NCBI GenBank assembly: GCA_964545855.1
Contig: CAZJHD010000029.1
Coordinates: 1-50,883 of the forward strand
Direction: 5' to 3'
Source of the DNA: CAZJHD01 sp964545855
GTDB taxonomy: Bacteria > Planctomycetota > UBA1135 > JACQFD01
DNA: 50,883 bases
In this document: positions 47,909 through 50,883 of the stretch, piece after piece
Layout: each line of letters starts with the position of its first letter
How positions within the stretch are numbered: position 1 is the first letter of the stretch
The notes under the pieces: generated by a model
Told to the model about the DNA's origin: nothing
The model's input: the letters and a program-made list of their open reading frames with translations, nothing else
Databases searched by the model: none
Program-made: the position numbers and the translations under genes

Positions 47909-49513
47909 TCAGACGGTCGAGCCTTCGACCCTCGACTTCTTGTCCTTCAGGTTCGTCACCAGCGTGTCGGTCGTGAGCATGAGCCCCGCGATCGACGCCG
48001 CGTTCTGGAGGGCCGTGCGCACGACCTTCGTGGGGTCGAGGATGCCCGCCTTCACGAGGTCGAGGTACTCGCCCGTGAGCGCGTCGAAGCCCTCGGCGCC
48101 CTTGCGCTCGCGGATCTCCTCGACGACGACCGAGCCGTCGTACCCGGCGTTCTCCGCGATCTGGCGGACGGGCGCCTCGAGGGCCCGGCGCAGGATCGCG
48201 ACGCCGAACCGGACGTCGCCCTTCGGGTTGAGCTTGTCGAGAGCCTCCTGGGCGCGAAGGAGCGCGACGCCGCCGCCGGGGACGACACCCTCTTCCACCG
48301 CGGCGCGCGTGGCGTGGAGAGCGTCCTCGACGCGCATCTTCTTCTCCTTCATCTCCGTCTCGGTGGTCGCACCGACACGGATCACCGCCACGCCGCCGGT
48401 GAGCTTGGCGAGCCGCTCCTGGAGCTTCTCGCGGTCGTAGTCCGACGTCGTCTTCTCGATCTGCGATCGGATCTGCGAGATCCGGGCCTCGAGCTCCTCC
48501 TTGGTGCCCGCGCCGCCGACGATCGTGGTCTTGTCCTTCTCGACGGTCACGGTCTCGGCGGTGCCGAGCCACGAGCCGTCGACGCTCTCGATCTTCACGC
48601 CGAGGTCGTCCGTGTGGGCCTTGCCGCCCGTGAGGACCGCGATGTCGCCGAGCATGGCCTTGCGGCGGTCGCCGAACCCCGGCGCCTTCACGGCGCACAC
48701 GTTCAGGATGCCCTTCAGCTTGTTCACGACGAGCGTCGCGAGGGCCTCGCCCTCCACGTCCTCGGCGATGATCAGGAGCGGCCGGCCCTGCTGCGCCACG
48801 CGCTCGAGCACGGGGAGGAGCTCCCGCACGTTGGAGAGCTTCTTCTCGGTGATGAAGACGAGCGCTTCCTTCAGGACCGCCGTCATCCGACCGACGTCGG
48901 TGATGAAGTAGGGGGAGATGTATCCCTTGTCGAACTGCATGCCGTCGACGAGCTCGAGCACCGTGTCGACCGCCCGGCCCTCCTCGACGGTGATGACGCC
49001 GTCCTTCTTCACCTTGTCGACGGCGTCCGCGAGGAGGCCGCCGATGAAGGAATCGTGGTTCGCCGAGATCGTGCCGACCTGGGCGATCTCCTCCTTGCGG
49101 GTGACCTTGTGGGAGCGCTTCTCGAGATCGCTCACGACCGCTTCGACGGCCTCGTCGATGCCCTGCTTCAGCAGCATCGGGTTCACGCCGTGCGCGAGGA
49201 ACCGCAGCCCCTCGGTGTAGACCGCCTCGGCGAGCACCGTGGCCGTGGTCGTGCCGTCGCCGGCGATGTCGTTCGTCTTGGAGGCGACCTCGTTCACGAG
49301 CTTCGCGCCCATGTTCTCGAACGGGTCGGAGAGCTCGATCTCCTTCGACACCGTGACGCCGTCACGGGTGACCGTGGGGCCGCCGAAGGAGCGCTCGAAG
49401 ATGACGTTCCGGCCCGCCGGGCCGAGCGTCACCTTCACCGAGCGCGCGAGCTTCTGGATGCCGGCGCGGACCTTCGCGCGGGCGTTGTCGTCGAAGAGCA
49501 GTTGCTTGGCCAT
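47909..49513 (-). CDS. groEL: Chaperonin GroEL, paralogue without GGM tail
   Basis: This 534-residue 60 kDa chaperonin shows the ATP-binding motif DIAGDGTTTATVLAEA, SVKVTLGPAGRNV and the equatorial-domain end segment. Its C-terminus is KSRVEGSTV, lacking the Gly-Gly-Met tail that lines the cavity of typical GroEL. The apical region PYFITDVGRMTAVLKEALVF is diverged from the usual 'ALVLLHDKKIS' type reading. It lies 69 bases downstream of groES, and a second groEL with a full GGM tail lies on the other side. It may be a specialised chaperonin paralogue; which one pairs with GroES cannot be read from sequence. Confidence 0.96.
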   Translation of the reverse strand: MAKQLLFDDNARAKVRAGIQKLARSVKVTLGPAGRNVIFERSFGGPTVTRDGVTVSKEIELSDPFENMGAKLVNEVASKTNDIAGDGTTTATVLAEAVYTEGLRFLAHGVNPMLLKQGIDEAVEAVVSDLEKRSHKVTRKEEIAQVGTISANHDSFIGGLLADAVDKVKKDGVITVEEGRAVDTVLELVDGMQFDKGYISPYFITDVGRMTAVLKEALVFITEKKLSNVRELLPVLERVAQQGRPLLIIAEDVEGEALATLVVNKLKGILNVCAVKAPGFGDRRKAMLGDIAVLTGGKAHTDDLGVKIESVDGSWLGTAETVTVEKDKTTIVGGAGTKEELEARISQIRSQIEKTTSDYDREKLQERLAKLTGGVAVIRVGATTETEMKEKKMRVEDALHATRAAVEEGVVPGGGVALLRAQEALDKLNPKGDVRFGVAILRRALEAPVRQIAENAGYDGSVVVEEIRERKGAEGFDALTGEYLDLVKAGILDPTKVVRTALQNAASIAGLMLTTDTLVTNLKDKKSRVEGSTV

Positions 49514-49582
49514 GGATCTCTCTGTCTTTCGTTCTTGCGGGACGTTCGTCTTTCTCGTGCGTTCGATCGTTGCGGGGATCGC

Positions 49583-49873
49583 TCAGCCGATCTTGGCGAG
49601 CAGGTCGCTCTCGCGGAGGACCTTGTACTCCTCGTCGTCGATCTTGATGTCGGAGCCCGTGTACTTGCCGAAGATGACCTCGTCGCCCTTCTTCACGGTC
49701 GGCGTCTGACGCTTCCCGTTCGGGAGGAGCTTGCCGTTGCCCACGGCCGTCACCTTGCCGCGCTGCGGCTTCTCCTTGGCGTTGTCGGGCAGCACGATGC
49801 CGCCGGCGGTCTTCTCCTCGGCGTCGAGGACCTTCACGACCACGCGGTCGTCCAGGGGATTGAGCATTGCCAT
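49583..49873 (-). CDS. groES: Co-chaperonin GroES
   Basis: This 96-residue lid protein of the GroEL cage shows NPLDDRVVVKVLDAEEKTAGGIVLPDNAKEKPQRG (recognisable by DDRVVVKVLDAEEKTAGGIV), the mobile loop, and GDEVIFGKYTGSDIKIDDEEY near the end. Length is normal. The ATG at 49873 has GGAGAC at about nine bases upstream on the minus strand, and a second Met at codon 3. It sits between two groEL genes, all on the minus strand. No CIRCE inverted repeat is seen in its 5' region; a run of GTTCG-type short repeats is present instead. Confidence 0.97.
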   Translation of the reverse strand: MAMLNPLDDRVVVKVLDAEEKTAGGIVLPDNAKEKPQRGKVTAVGNGKLLPNGKRQTPTVKKGDEVIFGKYTGSDIKIDDEEYKVLRESDLLAKIG

Positions 49874-50027
49874 GGTTTCGTCGTCTCCAGTCGTTCGTTC
49901 GTTCGGGGGATGTCTCGGTCGATTCGATGGGCGCGGCGGCCGGTGCCGCCACGCCGTGGATGCAGGGTCGTCGCTGCGTGGGCTGGTGCGACGGGACGCG
50001 TCTTCGCGCCCGGTGTCGCGGCTCGGA

Positions 50028-50883
50028 TCAGAAATCCATGCCGCCCATGCCGCCCATCCCACCCATGTCGCCCATGTCTCCGTGGTCGTGGCCGTGGTGG
50101 CCGCCCTTCGCCTCGGACTCCTCCTTCGGCTTGTCGCAGATGATCGCGTCCGTCGAGAGGAGCAGCGTCGCGACGCTGACGGCGTTCTGCAGCGCCGAGC
50201 GCGTGACCTTCGTCGGATCGACGATGCCTGCGGTGAAGAACTCCTCGTAGACGCCGGTGCGCGCGTTGAATCCGAAGGAGGGGCTCTTCTCCTTCAGGAT
50301 GCGGCGCTCGACCACGGCTCCATCGAAGCCCGCGTTCTCCGCGATCCGATGGAGCGGCTTGACGAGGGCCTCGCGGAGGACCTCGATGCCGATCGCCTCG
50401 TCCTCGTCCACCTTCACCTTGTCGAGCGCCTTGCGCGCGCGCATCAGCGCGACGCCACCGCCCGGGAGGATGCCCTCCTCGACGGCCGCGCGGGTCGCGT
50501 GGATCGCGTCCTCGACGCGTGCCTTGCGCTCCTTCACCTCGGTCTCCGTCGCGGCGCCCACCTCGATGAGGGCGATGCCGCCCGTCAGCTTGGCGAGCCG
50601 CTCCTGGAGCTTCTCGCGGTCGTAGTCGGAGGTCGTGATCGAGATCTCGTTGCGGATCTGCTTCGCGCGGCCGCTCACGGAGGCGGCGGAGCCGCTCCCC
50701 TGGACGACCGTCGTGTTGTCCGCGTCGACGATCACGCGCTTCGCGCGGCCGAGGTCCGACAGCGGGATCGTCGCGAGGTCGACGCCGACGTCCTTCATGA
50801 TCGACTTGCCGCCGGTGAGGATCGCGAGGTCCTCGAGCATCGCCTTGCGGCGGTCGCCGTAGCCGGGCGCCTTCACGGCGCAC
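50028..50883 (-). CDS. groEL: Chaperonin GroEL with GGM tail, 5' end cut
   Basis: Only the last 285 or so residues are present; the window edge removes the start. The visible part begins CAVKAPGYGDRRKAMLEDLA in the apical/intermediate region and continues through the C-terminal intermediate and equatorial domains (VEDAIHATRAAVEEGILPGGG, ENAGFDGAVV). It ends in the flexible tail GGMGGMGGMGGMDF preceded by a His/Asp/Gly stretch. This is a canonical GroEL and probably the housekeeping copy. It is the first gene of the chaperone cluster as transcribed, with groES following after 154 bases. Confidence 0.96.
   Translation of the reverse strand, partial: CAVKAPGYGDRRKAMLEDLAILTGGKSIMKDVGVDLATIPLSDLGRAKRVIVDADNTTVVQGSGSAASVSGRAKQIRNEISITTSDYDREKLQERLAKLTGGIALIEVGAATETEVKERKARVEDAIHATRAAVEEGILPGGGVALMRARKALDKVKVDEDEAIGIEVLREALVKPLHRIAENAGFDGAVVERRILKEKSPSFGFNARTGVYEEFFTAGIVDPTKVTRSALQNAVSVATLLLSTDAIICDKPKEESEAKGGHHGHDHGDMGDMGGMGGMGGMDF

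Noticed and set aside
49874..50027. Possible CIRCE (HrcA) operator before groES
   Set aside because: I searched for TTAGCACTC and GAGTGCTAA half-sites and similar inverted repeats and found none; only short GTTCG repeats are present.
1..50883. tRNA, rRNA, transposase, integrase or att-site signals
   Set aside because: None recognised on reading both strands; base composition and gene style are uniform, with no sign of a recently acquired island.

Overview
The window is about 70% GC, densely coded, and all of it looks chromosomal; I see no rRNA, tRNA, insertion sequence, phage or CRISPR array. The gene content suggests a bacterium of the Planctomycetota or a close relative. The reasons are a Ser/Thr kinase coupled to an ECF sigma factor, a giant secreted FG-GAP protein with a C-terminal domain I associate with this group, a DUF1570-like secreted metallopeptidase, stand-alone pseudopilins and a groEL-groES-groEL chaperone cluster. 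This is inference from family content, since no marker such as 16S rRNA is present.

Layout. 1-3.6 kb: end of a membrane protein gene, a NIL-domain protein, uvrB and a secreted helical-repeat protein. 3.6-11.5 kb (+): GH63-like glycosidase, a propeller protein of unknown role, an ABC-F ATPase and two thioredoxin-fold proteins. 11.5-18.7 kb: LapA-like protein, a kinase/FGE fusion overlapping an ECF sigma gene, then (-) a second ECF sigma gene followed by an anti-sigma-like/vWA protein. 18.9-27.4 kb: giant FG-GAP protein, YceH, secreted esterase, AONS-like PLP enzyme and a VanX-type lipoprotein. 27.5-32.1 kb (-): a five-gene cobalamin operon behind a cobalamin riboswitch. 32.2-34.8 kb (+): polyprenol kinase-like, DUF92 and UbiA genes in one tight operon. 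34.8-36.2 kb: two divergent pseudopilins. 36.2-41 kb (-): an ABC-2 transporter overlapping a PabA/TrpG-type glutaminase, a lipoprotein and a metallopeptidase. 41.3-44.4 kb (+): a nine-unit carboxypeptidase-regulatory-like repeat protein. 44.4-50.9 kb (-): radical SAM/SPASM protein, FmdB zinc ribbon, grpE, dnaJ, groEL, groES and a second groEL cut by the window edge.

How genes work together. The riboswitch, PduO-type adenosyltransferase, two BtuF-like proteins and BtuCD form a B12 uptake and activation unit. The VTE5-like/VTE6-like/UbiA operon reads as a polyprenol salvage route (alcohol to monophosphate to diphosphate to prenyl transfer), which is the least expected system here. Many gene pairs share ATGA or GTGA overlaps, implying translational coupling. 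A short conserved intergenic element (core AGGAGCCTGCGCCACGGGA) occurs four times between genes and is not explained by any annotated feature.
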